Below the pieces are notes generated by a model that saw only the letters and a program-made list of their open reading frames with translations, made no database searches and had not been told where the DNA came from. A stretch of DNA of 64,000 nucleotides from Boswellia sacra (taxonomy: Eukaryota; Streptophyta; Magnoliopsida; Sapindales; Burseraceae): the NCBI GenBank assembly GCA_013180625.2, contig SNVD02002362.1, forward strand, positions 62,001 through 126,000, given 5' to 3'. Below are positions 1 through 13,399 of this stretch, in pieces (position 1 is the stretch's first letter; every line of letters starts with the position of its first letter). Both the position numbers and the translations under genes were made by a program.

Positions 1-1102
1 ACCGTAGATAACAATAAGCTCTGTTATCCCAATCTTTCCTTACTTTGTTGTTAAATAAAACAGGCTCTTTATTTAATCTCTATCCATAAACAACCTAGAA
101 CAAGCTCTCTAAATTTAATTCAATGGATGCATTACGAAAAGAAAGACAGGTTGATCTAAGCAATAAACACACAAGCTCGGATTATTTAACTTAGGTTATA
201 TTCTCCAATTGCAATCTCTGATCACAATTTTGCTACTAATGATTAGAAATTCAAGACAATTACGGATCAAGATTTCTAATCTAGCAATAGACAATATCCA
301 GATTATATTCAGTTGGCCACCCAAATACAATCAGCAAGTAATCATAAGCATTAAACATGGGAATATACAAGCAACTTCAATTAGAGAATTGGATAATAAT
401 TTCTTGCATAATCAACTCACAAACACCATATCAAGGGCTTTGAAATCACCCTCAACCAAGTCAGATTTAGTTACACATATTCAGACACAATACAAATACA
501 ATACAATGCATAACAATTCCAGAAAATGAAAGGGAAATGAAAAACATAGCAAATCTGATGAAATCTCTTAGGATTTGTAGTTCTTCCTCTTTCCAAGCCT
601 TCAATCTCCTTCAAGAACTCTAAGAGATGAGAGAAATCCAAAGATGCAGCCTCCTCCACGTTCTCCCCTCTTCAAGTTATCAAAATAAAACCCTAAAATG
701 TGTTTATATACTCTGCTACAGTAACCTGCTACAGTGCCCCGTATTATACATGCTACAGAGATTTGTGAAATTATATTTCTATACTTCTCACACTGTTTTG
801 ATTATAACTTTTGGTACACTGAATGAATTCATGAACCGTAAATTTCTCTAGAAAATAGACTTCGAGAGCTTTCCAACGGTATACAACATGTCATCGGGTT
901 CATTGTATATCAATACAATTAAATCCGAGAAGATGGTTGACTAGCAGAGGTGAAAATGAAGGGTTTTACTCCATTTTTGTGCAAGTTGCTCCAAAACTCC
1001 TACAAACATCAAAACCACACAAAAACATAAAAATACCAAGGAATATAGCAAAGAAACATAGTCGAATTGATATGAAAGTAATACATAAATAAACACCTCT
1101 CA
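1..1102 (-). repeat. Family-1 LTR, truncated by the window edge
   Basis: From the first base this matches the LTRs of element 1 at 9582-10672 and 26808-27905 almost base for base. It ends in the same CA-type terminus (ctca at 1099-1102). No polypurine tract follows, unlike at 10673. It is therefore either a solo LTR or the 5' LTR of a minus-strand element whose body lies to the left of the window. The following sequence is repeat unit A, so the LTR inserted into that repeat. The left TSD is not visible. Confidence 0.9.
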
Positions 1103-2933
1103 CACGATACTGTGTCAAAGTCTCTTTTGAGACTTAAAGGAAACACAAACAAGCCATAGGCACATCTGGAGAAATAAGTTGCCTCCTAATTATTCAATTA
1201 GAAATGAATGGGGGCAATCTAATCTCTTGCTTTGGGACCTAAACTACCCTCATCCTTTCAGAGATGCGTTCAAGAAGTTAGTTATGAGTCTTTTGATCGC
1301 TCGGATGTAAATTCGACCTCCACTTGCGAAATACCAAATGAAAATAACTCTTGTTGTTACTTAGTCCACTCAGATTATTTATTTTATGCATATATTTTGA
1401 TTTTTATCTTCATTAAACATATGAGGTGATTATTCAATCAAAATAGTCGTATGTTCATACATAGAAAGAGGAAGGAGAATAGATTACATTTTTGTTAAAC
1501 ATGGGGGAAAGGGAGAGGATTACAAAATTTGTTCTTCAACAATAAAATAATGAAATATGCTATACATTCATATGTTTGAACATTCTAAATAATAGTTCCT
1601 CACCATCAATGTGAATCCACCATCACTTCATGGCATCACATAATTATACTTCTTAATATTCAAACATTCATACATAAACAAATAAATTATAAATCACACA
1701 ACGCCATAAAATCTAATATCATGACATTCTAGCCTAGATTTGATAAATTTTATCATGGCAATTCTACCTATTGCTTACTCCAACATAATTCACATCAATT
1801 ATTGTGGCATTTCTAGCTTAACATGTTATTCATGTAATATTCTAACCTAAACATGGTAATCATGGCATATTCTAGCCTAATTCAAGCAATCAATCGTCAA
1901 ACAAACAATTCAAGGGCAAAATGATAATTGTTACCTATTCTATGCTATTTCCTAGTATTTATCAAAGCAAATAAGTTTTTCTAACATGATTCTAATCACG
2001 TGCTCTTAAGCATGATTCTAAGCATTTGTAACGAAAGTAAATTCCTAAGCATATTTCTAATAAAGGAGGGATTGCGGACTTACCTTGACATGCTTATCCA
2101 TCTTGCAAAACGAATTAGGTTAGCATAATTCATAATAGCCCTAAACATGCTCCTAAGCATAAAATTAAACCCTAAACATGCTTCTTCTAAGCAAGAAAAA
2201 TAAAAGAGAAAATGGGAGGGAGGAGAGAATTCTGCTCTCAAGAGATACCATTTTTGGGTTTAGAGCAATAGAACCTGTGAAAATATTTATATTAGAAAAA
2301 GCTTCTCAAATTCTTAAGCATGTCTTCAAGAGGAAGAAGAGATGAGTTTATTAAACAATCGGTATGTCTTGCAAAGTAAGAAGAGGGGGGTTTATATGGG
2401 AAAGGGGTGATGATGATAAAGGAAGAAACAAAACAAATACGGAAGGTCCCAAATGAAATTTTTGAAAATACATCAAGAAGGGCTGGGTGACTGTCTAATA
2501 GCCAGCTGACCATTAGCCAATAGCCGAGTGGATTTCAAATGGCCGGGCAGTTGTCTTGGACAGCTGGGTGGCTGTTTGATGGCTAGTCGGTCAATACCTC
2601 TTTAGCCCTTTCCTTTTTTGACATCCCTCGATGTAGACCCTTTAGACCTTTGTTCCTTCGATTGCACATAACTTCTTGGATTTAGTTTCAATTTATGATT
2701 CATAAATTTCTACAACAACTAGACATTCGTAGCTTTATAACGGTATATGACTCATCATCAGATTCCTTCTGGATTAATTTCTTTGATTTTTTAAAGTCAC
2801 ATGTCAGTTTTCGAGGCTCTTCACCAACTCCTTCTCATCCTTCTCTTCTTCACTCCCAAGGACATTTTGGTCATTTTTTTGCTTGACATTCATCTTTATT
2901 TCATCATCGAGCCTAAAAAATTCAGCATCTACA
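1103..2933. repeat. Repeat unit A (~2-kb family)
   Basis: This unit aligns with unit C (3896-5891) over its whole length. Shared landmarks are the 'tgggggcaatct' block near 1210 and 3998, the 'cttgacatgcttatccatcttgcaaaac'-like block near 2082 and 5058, and a terminus ending in TACA at 2933 and 5891. On the minus strand the terminus reads TGTA and is followed by a stretch like a plant LTR start, so the units may be degenerate LTRs. No coding potential beyond short chance ORFs is seen. The left end is cut by the family-1 LTR. Confidence 0.65.
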
Positions 2934-3858
2934 CATTCGCCTCGCCAAGATCAAAATTCGGGCTCCACTAAGGTTTATTAAATAAGAATAACTCATGTTT
3001 TTATACAGTCCACTTAAATGGTTTGTTTTATGCACATATTTCCAGTTTTATCTTCTTTGTGACATGTGAGGTATATTCAACTAATTACAATTGTACCTTC
3101 TACAAAAAAAAAAAAAAAAGAGAGAGGAGAATAAAGTTACATTTTTTTCAAACAAAGGGAATAGGGGACAGGATTACATCACTTATTCTTCAACAATAAA
3201 ATAAACTCTACTTCTAACACTTCAAATATTGCATTCATTCCTAGCATTCATTATAAATTCAATATAAATATTCAAGTCGAGACTCGAGAGATAATGAATT
3301 CATCACCATCATATGTGAGTCTAGTCAATGTTTATCAAGCCTCTGCATACACATACATATAATTATCATTCGTAGTGATGGTCCCTCACCATCAATATGA
3401 GTCCATCATCACTTTATGGCATCATTCTAATCATGGTATATTCATAGTATATTCATACATTCATAAAATCAATTCACAAAGCCATCATCTAGAATCATGG
3501 CACTTCTACCTAGATTTGATAATTATATTATGGTAATTCTACCTATGCATGACAATTCTAGCTCATTCATAGTAATTGTGGTAAATCATGGCATTTCTAG
3601 CTTAATCATGGCAATTATGGTACTTATAGCCTCAACATGACATTTCTAGCCTAATTCAATTAATCAAAGCAAACATGGCAATTTCAACCAGTCAAGGTAA
3701 TTCATACCTATTTCTATGCTATTTCCTAGCATGCTTAAAAAATCACAAGTTTTTCTAGCATGATTCTAATCATATGCACTTAAGCATGATTCTAAACATG
3801 TGATTTGAAACATCATTCTAAGCATTCATAAAGAAAATAAACTCCTAAACATAATTGT
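2934..3858. repeat. Repeat unit B (5' half only)
   Basis: Partial copy of the same repeat family. It starts inside the unit (aligned to about 1290 of unit A, 'aaaataactc' block) and runs through the AT-rich part with 'tcatggcatttctagc'-like phrases, ending near 3858. It joins unit C through a short unrelated segment (3859-3895). It contains an A-rich run at 3102-3119. No gene is seen. Confidence 0.6.
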
Positions 3859-3895
3859 GAACAGGGCTTTCATCCCGTCAGAGCATTTGCGACCA

Positions 3896-5891
3896 TGACA
3901 CTATGTCAAAGCCTCTTTCGAGACTTAAGGGAACACAAACGAGCCATGGCATGTCCGAAGAAAGGAGTTGCCACCCAATTATTCAATTGGGAATGAATGG
4001 GGGCAATCTGATCCCTCGCTTTGGGACCCTAACTACCGTCATCCCTTCAGAGATGGGTTAGAAATAGGTATGAGTCTTTCGATCCGTCCGGATGTAAATC
4101 TGACCTCCACTTGGAATATACCAAATAAGAATATCTCGTGTTGTTACTTAGCCCGTTTAGTGTTGTTCATTTTATGCAAACATTCTCATTTTTTATCTTC
4201 ATTAAGCATACGAGGTGATTATTCAATCAATGACAGTTGTATATTCATATGTAGAAAGAGGGAGGAGAAAAGATTATATTTTCTTTCAAACATAGGGGAA
4301 GGGGAGAGGATTACATCCATTATTCTTCAATAATAAAATAAAGTAACTCTACTTACAACACTCCAAATATAACATTCACATAAATCGAGTATTCAATAAT
4401 AAAAGCATAGTCATGCATATCATACATTTAGTAAGCAATCAATTCGAGATTCGATCAATAAGGAATTCCTCACAACTATATATGAGTCTATTCCATATTT
4501 ATCAAACCTCTACATGTATATTCATACACATATCATTCCTTAGTGATGGTCCCTTACTATCAATATGAGTCCACCATCACTTTATGGCATTATTCGAATT
4601 TAAATGTATTCATGGTACATTCATACATTCATAAACAATTAATTTAATACAAACCCATAATCTAATATCATGACATTCTAGCCTAGATTTGATAATTCTA
4701 TCACGGCATTCTAGCCTATTGGTATTCTAGCATTATTCATATCAATTCGTGTATCACCATGACATTTCTAGCCTAAAACATAGTATTCGTGGCATATTCT
4801 AACCTAATTCATGGCATTCATGGTATATTCTAGCCTAATTCAAACAATCACCGATCATAGCATTCAAGGGCAAAATGGTAATTCTACCTATTCTATGCTA
4901 TTTCCTAGCATTCATCAAAGCAAGTTTTTCTAGCATGATGCTAATCATGTGCTCTTAGGCATGATTTAAACATGTACTCCTAGACATGTTTCTAAGCACT
5001 CACAAAGAAATTAAATTCTTAAACATGATTCCAAAAAAGGAAAGTTTGCAGACTTACCTCGACACATTTATCGATCTTGCAAAACAAATAAGGGTTAGAC
5101 AATTCATAATAACCCTATACATGCTCCTAAGCATAAAATAAATCCTAAACATGCTTAATTCTAAGCAAGAAAAATAAAGAAGAAAACATAAGGGAGAAGA
5201 GAAAATTGCTCTGAAGATGCACCCTTTCTGGGTTTAGAGCAATAGAACGCCTAAAAAATTACACTGGAAAAGACTTCTCAAATTCTTGAGTGTATCTTTA
5301 GAAGGAAGAAAGAGATGATTATATAGGAGAGGAGTAAGGTTTATATAGGAGAGGGGTGAAGATGATAAAGGAAGTTCCCAAAGAAATTTCTGAAAATAAG
5401 CTTCCAAGGATCGAGCTGCTATCTCGAGACAGTCGGACAACCATCTAATGGATGCTCGACCATTGGCCAATAATCAGGCCGCTGTTAGATGGTCAGGTCG
5501 CTATCTTGGACAGTCGGGTGGCTGTCTTATGGCTGGCCGGCCGGCCAATTTCCTTTCAGTCGCTTTCCATTTTTTATAATCCTTTGATGCAGCCCCTTTA
5601 TACCTTCATCCCTTCAATCATGTATAACTTTTTTAGTTCAACTCTGATTTATAATCCATAAATTTCTATGAAAACTAGACATCCATAGCTTCGCAAATGG
5701 TATATGACGCATTGCTAGATTTCTCCCGGATTAATTTCTGTGACTTCTCAAAATCATGTGTCAGTTTTTCAAACTCTTCACCAACTTCTTTTCACCCTTC
5801 TCTTCTTAACTCTCAAGGGCATTTTGATCATTTTCTTTGCTCAACATTCATCTTCACTTCATTCTCAAGCCTCAAAAATCCAGTGCTTACA
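3896..5891. repeat. Repeat unit C (most complete copy)
   Basis: The longest copy, about 2.0 kb, starting with TG (tgacactatg) and ending TACA. The TG...CA ends and the length fit an LTR, although I see no primer-binding site or polypurine tract beside it. A pair of phrases near 5400-5540 and 2480-2580 about 'cagtcggg-tggctgtc' are internal sub-repeats common to units A and C. The open frames in it are short and not conserved between copies, so I do not annotate genes. Confidence 0.6.
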
Positions 5892-6768
5892 ATGATTCTA
5901 ATAAAAGAGGGAAGGTGGACTTATCTTGACACGCTTATTCATCTTGCAAAACAAACAAGGGTTAGAGCAATTCATAATAATCCTAAACATGCTTCTAAGT
6001 ATCAAAATAAAACCTAATTATGCTTATTATAAGCATGAGAAAAACCTAAACATGTTTATTCTAAAGCAAGAAAAATAATGAAGAAACAAAGAGAGAGAAG
6101 AGAGGACTGCTCGCAGAACATATCCTTTCTGGGTTTATAGTAATATAAGATGCCCAAAAGCTTTACACTAGAAAAGACTACTTGAATTCTCAAGTGTGTC
6201 TTCAAGAGGGAGAAGAAATGAATTTGATGTGTGTTGGAAAGTGAGGAGGAGAGGGGTTTATATAGTTGAGGGTTGAAATTGAAAAAGGAAGGAAGAGGAT
6301 GAAAAAAGAAGGTTGATGGCAAAATTTTCCAAAATTGAAGGTACAAAGATGGTCGATTATTAGAGTTCCAGTCAGTTGACTATTGGTAGACCACCAGCCA
6401 GCACTCTAATAGTCGATCGACTCAGTTGTGAGCCATCGAGCCCTTTAATTTTGCCTTTTTTTAGTATAGTCCTTTCTGACCTCCAGCTGTTCGATCACGC
6501 GTAACTCTTGGAGTTCAACTTCGATTTGTGATCCGTAAAATTCTGTGGAAACTAGACATCTGTAGTTTCACAACAATATATGACTTATCATCAAATTTCT
6601 CATTGATGAAATTTTGTGATTTTTTTGAAGTCATGTGTCAATTTTTAAGACTCTTGGTCTGTTTCTTCTCACCTTTCTTCCTTTGGCTTCCAAGGGCATT
6701 TCATTCACTTTTGCTGCTTGATGTTCATCTTCATTTCATTATCAAGCCTCAAAAATCCAGTGTTTATA
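5892..6768. repeat. Repeat unit D (3' half only)
   Basis: Partial copy matching the distal half of units A and C: the 'cttgacacgcttattcatcttgc' block is at 5927 and the terminus 'caagcctcaaaaatccag' at 6743-6760. Its end lies at the target site of element 3 (ATAGGA, 6766-6771), so element 3 inserted at or next to the terminus of this unit. Confidence 0.6.
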
Positions 6769-6771
6769 GGA

Positions 6772-7472
6772 TGATATATGAAGAGTTATGACTTAATGTA
6801 AAGCTTTTGACATGAATTTCTTGACAATCTATGTGAAAATGTGAGGTCCTTATATAACTAATGTATAGGAATTGTAGATGATGTTAACCAAGGTTATAGA
6901 TAAGATAATAAGTGATAATGTTATAATTATCTCTAATTATCTTAATAATAAAATAGGATAAAGGCTAAGATAAGGTCTAAGAGGATTTATCTAAGATAAA
7001 TAATAAAACATGAGGATAATATGTAGGGATAATTCTAATCCTCGAGACGTTTACCATCTTACCCTCACCCTTAACCTCTTCTATTATTTACCAAAATGCC
7101 CCCTATGTAGGCCTTGGCTTTAACATATTGGGCTAAGTGGGCCTCATATTTCCTATTTGTGCCAACCAAACCATAGCCTACTAATAAGCCCCAAAGGGGG
7201 TTGTGGTCCACTTCATCTAAGCATATAGATTGGTTACTGCTTTTCATTTTGATTTGAATTCTAATTGAGCCTGTACTGATAGATTTTGCTAGCTAGACTT
7301 TAATTATTTGGCTTTTACTGAGTTAGATTTCTAGGCCTTGTATTGATTATACTCACTTTATTGATTGTATTGAAATGCCATGGCCATGGATTTTGTACTA
7401 AATATATAGGTTTAGAGTTTAGATTCATAGTTTAGATGTGGCCCATGAGGCCTAAACCAAAATTGAGCATCA
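6772..7472 (-). repeat. Element 3, 3' LTR
   Basis: About 701 bp, matching 36872-37586 throughout: the 'ctaattatcttaata' block, the 'cttggctttaacatattgg' block and the terminal 'gcatca'. On the minus strand it starts TGATGC and follows the polypurine tract, so it is the 3' LTR. The copies differ visibly by many substitutions and small indels, so the insertion is old. Confidence 0.85.
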
Positions 7473-7475
7473 ACA

Positions 7476-7491
7476 TTATACCCCCCCAATT
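7476..7491 (-). other. Element 3 polypurine tract
   Basis: The plus strand has a run of seven C (7481-7487) next to 'ttata'. On the minus strand this is a G-rich tract immediately upstream of the TG start of the left LTR, the expected place and form for plus-strand DNA priming in an LTR retrotransposon. Confidence 0.75.
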
Positions 7492-8525
7492 GGGTGGGCC
7501 ATGTAGAATGTCGAGATAGTCCGTTGAATTATAGACTGACTATTTGTTTTTAGATCGAGCTGATCATGTTTCCTCATCTGACTATCATGCCCTATTTGAT
7601 AAGTTCAGATGATGCTACAGATCTTGATTGTATTTCACTAAGTGTCCTGTCCGTAGTTATTTGGCATAATGGGTTTTGATTCCATATGCTGTTGAACTGG
7701 GCTTAGTTTTAATTTTGCTCTAACTTCTCAATTCTTAAGTTGAGCTTGCTTTGCATTCTTTAGGCTCCCTTCTTTTGGATTCACTTGAGCACTTAAACTT
7801 CTAGATGGGTCTTTCCTTACGGGCTTTGCAGATTTTAAAAGTGACAAGCTACAAATAATTGTTATTGGGTTGTTTTTTTAGACCTAGCCCTTTCTTCTTT
7901 CAGCACATTGATATTGCTTCTAGCCCAATAAATTTGCTTTTCAACTCAACTCCAATTTGTATAACTCTTCATATATCTTCTACTCAAATTTAAATTTTTT
8001 AAATCCTCCTTGAATTTTGAGTTTCCAACACAATTTTCTTTAGGATTGTTACTCTTTTGAGAGCTTTTTAAATACTGCTTGCTCTTTATTTTGCTGCATT
8101 TTTTAATTTCAAACTTAAAATTGAGGCTTTTTGCTTTCTATTAGTACTTTTGCTGCTAGTAAGTACTTTCAATTTGTGCATTGACAAGCTTAACTTCTAA
8201 TCTTCATCTATCAATAGCTTAATCTTTGATTGCCTTCGTGATTTAGGAAAATTGAAATTGTTCCTCTTCCTTTGTTATGATTCTATTTATTAGGTATTGC
8301 TTTGTTTTCTTTTGCTAGTTAAGGTTTAGCAGCAAAGCTCTTTCCTTTTACACCCAAGTCTTCATGCATGCTTGCTTTTTATATGATTTCCATCTCTTTT
8401 CTGATTAGCGACTCTACCTTTGTTGCATTTGCAAAATGGGTTCCTTTCTGCATGATCATTTGTTTAAAAACCCTAGGATTTTGTTTAGAACATTGAAGAA
8501 AATTTTTTGAATCTAACCAACATAA
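7492..8525. other. Element 3 3'-region without a clear gene
   Basis: Between the polypurine tract and the antisense PMD-like ORF. T-rich with many stops in all frames. I see no conserved domain and no strong repeat. It is probably the 3' untranslated region of element 3 together with the leader of the antisense ORF. Confidence 0.5.
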
Positions 8526-9273
8526 TTGATGTTGCTCATAATGGTGGTTCTTCTTTCAGATGGGTCTATATCCCTTTTTAGAATCTTAAAGGGCGATTAT
8601 CATGCAGTTTCAATTTACTTTTGTAGTCCTTCTGGATCTTTTGTCAGTCGGAATGAATGGGTCAATGATGAGATGAGTAATGAATTGGTTCACAATAGAC
8701 TAACTCATACTGGTATTGTTGACGCTTTGATTTCTTCTAGGTGTGATTATCTACAAAATATTTTTTTCTGTGAGGGAATTGGTTCGACGTTGGTGTTGCG
8801 CTACTGATAATTTTGATAGCTTGGGATGAATTCAGTCCTACTTTAGAGGATGTTGCTATGATTTTGGACTTTCCAGGTCTGGTGAGTGAGATCCATTCAC
8901 TATTAATTTGTCTACTACATAGAAAGACATAATGAATCTTTGACAAAGGCTTTAAGTCAATGCTAATGAATCTTTTCTGGCTCTTTTACTCGAGGTGTCT
9001 TTTCTACTAGACCAAGTTATGATTTTGGATCTAGGCTTGTAGCTTTACTTTATTTGTGGTTGAGTAAATTCAGTTTTTGCAATTCTAGTAATGATATGGC
9101 TGTTCCTCAAGTCGTTCCCATAGCTATTCGACTAGTGCAAGGAATAGCTTTCCTTTGGCTCCCTTTTTCTTAAGCTATCTTTATCAGTCTCTAGATGAAC
9201 TCTACAACAATGAAATACTTTCTATTGGGAGGTTTGTTATTGATTCTCCCATGTCGGCTTCATTTCTTCAAAT
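8526..9273 (+). pseudogene. Plant-mobile-domain-like ORF, N-terminal part (antisense in element 3)
   Basis: An open stretch from 8526 ends in the phrase GSTLVLRY (stop at 8805). After in-frame stops, another frame reads AWDEFSPTLEDVAMILDFPG around 8818-8878. A tryptophan followed by acidic/aromatic residues and the 'TLEDVA' phrase typifies the plant mobile domain (PMD), found in host MAIL1/MAIN proteins and in many Ty3/gypsy and MULE elements. The frame is broken several times. The insertion of element 1 at 9274 splits the ORF, and the rest continues at 27911. The assignment rests on short motifs. Confidence 0.5.
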
Positions 9274-10672
9274 TGATGCGTTCGAAACTAGCAAGTATAC
9301 TAGTCGCAGAAGTAATAAAGTGATAAGTAAGATATCGTTCCCACGAGGATTGATTCTAATTGAATTTGTTATTTTACAGCCACAACAGAACAAATGGGGG
9401 GTTTTGTTGATTGATTAACAAAGTGAAATAATAATGCAAATGAAGAATAATAAAACAGAAAGTTAATTCGAATGAAAAATCAATGAGAGAAAACTGGTTA
9501 AGGGATCCTTCTCTACCACAAGATATGGATTTGTTAATTAATCATAAAATTATCATCCGATTACACCATTGAAATTATCAACCGTAGATAACAATAAGCT
9601 CTGTTATCCCAATCTTTCCTTACTTTGTTGTTAAATAAAACAGGCTCTTTATTTAATCTCTATCCATTAAACAACCTAGAACAAGCTCTCTAAATTTAAT
9701 TCAATGGATGCATTATGAAAAGAAAGACAGGTTGATCTAAGCAATAAACACACAAGCTCGGATTATTTAACTTAGGTTATATTCTCCAATTGCAATCTCT
9801 GATCACAATTTTGCTACTAATGATTAGAAATTCAAGACAATTACGGATCAAGATTTCTAGTCTAGCAATAGACAATATCCAGATTATATTCAGTTGGCCA
9901 CCCAAATACAATCAGCAAGTAATCATAAGCATTAAACATGGGAAAATATAAGCAATTCAATTAGAGAATTGGATAATAATTCTTGCACAATCAACTCACA
10001 AACACCATATCAAGGACTTTGAAATCACCCTCAACCAATTTAGATTTAGTTACACATATTCAGACACAATAAAAATACAATACAATGTGGAGACATTCCA
10101 GAAAATGAAAGGGAAAGGAAAAACTTAGCAAATTTGATGAAAATCTTTTAAGATTGTAGTTCTCCCTCTTTCCAAGCCTTCTTTCTCCTTCAAGAACTCC
10201 AGGAGATGAGAAATCCAGAGCTGCTGCCTCCAAGTTCTCCCCTCTTCAAGTTATCAAAATAAAACCCTAAAATGTGTTTAAATACTCTGCTACAGTAACC
10301 TGCTACAGTGTCCCGTATTATACATGCTACAGTGATTTGTGGAATTACATTTCTATACTTCTCACACTGTTTTGATTACAACTTTTGGTACACTGAATGG
10401 ATTTATAAACCGTAAATTTCTCCAGAAAATAGACTTCGAGAGCTTTCCAACGGTATATAATATGTCATCGGGTTCATTGTATATCAATACAATTAAATCC
10501 GAGAAGATGACTAGCAGAGGTGAAAATGAAGGGTTTTACTCCATTTTTGTGCAAGTTGCTCCAAAACTCCTACAAACATCAAAACCACACAAAAACATAA
10601 AAATACCAAGGAATATAGCAAAGAAACATGGACGAATTGATATGAAAATGATATATAAATAGACACTTATCA
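9274..10672 (-). repeat. Element 1, 3' LTR
   Basis: 1399 bp, starting TGATGCGTTCG and ending TATCA on the plus strand, and matching the right LTR almost completely. It lies beside the polypurine tract, so on the minus strand it is the 3' LTR. The high identity of the pair suggests a much younger insertion than element 3. Confidence 0.95.
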
Positions 10673-10690
10673 AATTCCCCCACACTTAGA
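10673..10690 (-). other. Element 1 polypurine tract
   Basis: The plus strand reads aattcccccacacttag. On the minus strand this is a purine-rich AGTGTGGGGGAATT-type tract directly before the TG of the 3' LTR, a form common in Athila/Tat-type plant elements. Confidence 0.9.
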
Positions 10691-12645
10691 CTTTGCTAGT
10701 CCTCGAGCAACTACGACAATATGAAATAAAACTAAACCGAAACAGAATCAACAAGAAATTAAAACACACAAATGCTTCGTCTTGCAAATAGGCCTCAAAA
10801 ATTGGACTTAATTATAACCCAAGGAAAACTTCAAAATAATGCACTTGATCAAGAATTTTATCCGAAAGATTAGTTTCGCTTCACTTCAATTCCTCAAGTA
10901 TGTGTGTGTAGAGCCATTCTCACCTGATCACTTATAACTCGGATGAGTTTATGCATAAAAATGAATCATATTTAATAGTGAAGATGTGTGTATAAACGAA
11001 CTCCATAGGCCTGTTTTTCAAGTCACTCTCCACTAATGTAGACAAGCACAACACTAAGGATCAAGTAGGGCTTTATTAAGCTTGTAACGTTTGGCTTGGG
11101 TGAAGGTATGATAAAGGATAATAATTTGGCCCAAATCACCCACAAACACATAAATCATTCAAGACTATGTAGAGCTCAACCCTATAACACAACTTTATTT
11201 CAATTCACCAAGTTACTCCTCTAAACTTATTTAGAATACTCAATCTTTTTTTTTTTTTTTGCATAAAACAAAAGAAAACTACACCCCCACACTTTGTTGT
11301 TTCATTCTTTTTAAGAACACTTAACGGTGTAGATCTCTTATTCTTCTTCTTTTGTTCTTTTTTTTTTCTTTTTTTCTTTTTTTTTTATTACACTTCCCCT
11401 CCCCCACACTTAAACAACACATTGTCCTCAATGTGTAAGTACGTGGACGATAAGTATAGATTGGCTTTTTTTTCTTTTTTTTTTTTACAAACACTATAGG
11501 ACTCACTTGCATTGCTCATGACACATCCCAACCTCCTCTAACTTCCCAAAACCAGAACATAGCTCAGAATTTAATTGTGAATGATCTACATGCTCATAGG
11601 TAAGGGATAAACTGTTTGGAACAAATTCATTTGAGGTTAGGAAATCTTTTAGTGAGTTAACAAAGAAAAAGGCTTACAGAGGCTCAAACGGGTAACTAGG
11701 GATCAATTTCAGTCAAGGTTGGCTATTAAGGCTCAAACGGTCCAAAGATGGCCTAAATCATTTCCCCAATGTTGCACAGTCTAGGATTTCGCCTCGAGTG
11801 ACCATCAAACAAGTTCTAGAATTCATTGAAATCTGAAGAAACATTTAAATTACATAAACTTTCTCTAAGTGAACAAATAACTCAGTGATAATAGCTCAGT
11901 GCTCAATGTTGCGCAAGGAATCAAAAGCAAAGCGAAAACCAATAAACATTTCAAGCACACAGATCCATGCATCATTTATCATTTTCCAAGAGTTATTCTT
12001 AATTCAATCATTATCTTATCATCAACCCACAAAATGTAAGAAAAGAGGTACGTGGCGTTGTTACACCTGAGTCAAGATTGTATATTTCAACAATCCTTAG
12101 GACCAGTAGCCCGCAGACTTAAGGTTTCCAGCCTATATACCTTTATTATGAAGAACAAAACAAGAAACAAGACACTTCAAATAACATAAAATAAACAAAC
12201 TACAGATTTATTTAGAGAGAATGCGTTTCAAGTGTTAAGGAAACCCCATATTCTGCCATTCTCAGGTTTTTCCACAATGTTTTTTTTCCGAATCGAAACT
12301 AATATAGACAAAAACACACAACAACTCTAAATTACACAAAACTAAACTTACTCATAAAATAACAAAGTCCAACAAGCCAGCAAACAAAAACAAGTCAGTT
12401 AGAATGGGTCTAAAAAGTTTAGAAGTTAGCCTCCTTATTCAGCCATTATGGATTGAAAGAGATCCAGAATGCGTTTCAAGAGAACTTGAACTTTTTAAGC
12501 CACCACTCTAAAAACCGAGATTAGAAAATATTACCTGGGACGAAAGAAATAACCTGAAAAAAACTCAAAAGAAATGACATGAAAAATCTCAAATAAACAC
12601 ACTAAAAAGAAAGTAAACAAAAACGAAGCAAACAATAGATAGAGA
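10691..12645 (-). other. Element 1 3' non-coding region
   Basis: About 2 kb between the LOG stop and the polypurine tract. It holds long T runs (11248-11261, 11350-11390, 11467-11486) and, on the minus strand, a cattgaggacaatg motif (11420-11433) followed by a second G-rich tract (11399-11410). Element 2 has the same motif at 21123-21136, also followed by a G tract, so this 3' region is homologous between the two elements. Phrases around 12425-12480 ('cattctgg', 'cccattctaac' on the minus strand) match element 2 near 21250-21335. No ORF is supported. Confidence 0.7.
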
Positions 12646-13294
12646 TTACAGATGGAGCGTTAAATCCAGTCTACGCCTTTTATTGCCTTCTCCAAACCAA
12701 TCTATCCGAGCCGTTGTTGGATCAGGCGAATAGACGAATTCTTGTAGTTTGTCAATTAACTCCCCTGCAGTTGAAGCTGTAACCAGTATTTGCCTCGCTG
12801 ACGGTGAGATGAATTTTTTTCTACAGCTTGATCAAGAAAGGACAACAAACCATCAAAAAAATTATTGATATTTAACAAACCAATGGGTTTCCGATGAATG
12901 TTTAGCTGTGCCCAAGAAGTGATTTGAAATATCTCCTCTAATGTACCATAACCACCAGGCAAAGCTATAAATGCATCGGACTTAACAACCATATGTGCAA
13001 TACGCTCATGCATGCTAGAGACCTGTAACTCTTCCCCGATTGTGTTGCCTACGATATCTCGTACAGCTAATGGTTTAGGGATAATGCCGAGAACTTTGCT
13101 CCCTCCTAGGGATGCAGCTGTGACACACACCCCATTAACCCAAGACTACCCCCTCCATAAATCAAATGAATACCCCTCGCAGCTAATGTCCTATCAAGAT
13201 CAAGAGCTGCTGTTGTAAACTCTCCATCTTTACCAAATTGCGATCCACAAAATACGCATATATTTTGGAATCGCCGAATTGGTGTTTTCTCCAT
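12646..13294 (-). pseudogene. LOG-type cytokinin-activating enzyme, frameshifted copy in element 1
   Basis: A full-length, intronless LOG reading frame can be followed from ATG (13292-13294) to a stop at 12646-12648, but two apparent single-base deletions break it, near 13117 and near 12815. Family motifs remain readable: CVFCGS at the N-terminus, GGGSLGLMG, MHER, and PGGYGTLEE with the catalytic glutamate. LOG enzymes release active cytokinin bases from riboside monophosphates. Unlike the element-2 copy it keeps the glycine of GLMG, but it too lacks the usual lysine after MHxR (isoleucine here). The C-terminus ends RRLDLTLHL, so the LxLxL tail is shared with the element-2 copy. It lies downstream of ORF X in the element's direction. 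Confidence 0.93.
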
Positions 13295-13399
13295 TTCTAA
13301 AAGTGCTCTAAACTTGTGTAAGACAATGATGTACGTTAGGTATTATGCGATTCAAGTGCAAGACAGGTTATAAAATGACATTTCAAAATATGCAGCATG

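Noticed and set aside
9155..9418. An 87-codon plus-strand frame spanning the left border of element 1
   Set aside because: It crosses from the PMD-like remnant into the LTR, so it is a fusion by insertion with no conserved product.
11321..11512. Lys-rich small frame
   Set aside because: Encoded by T runs of the element-1 3' region; low complexity only.
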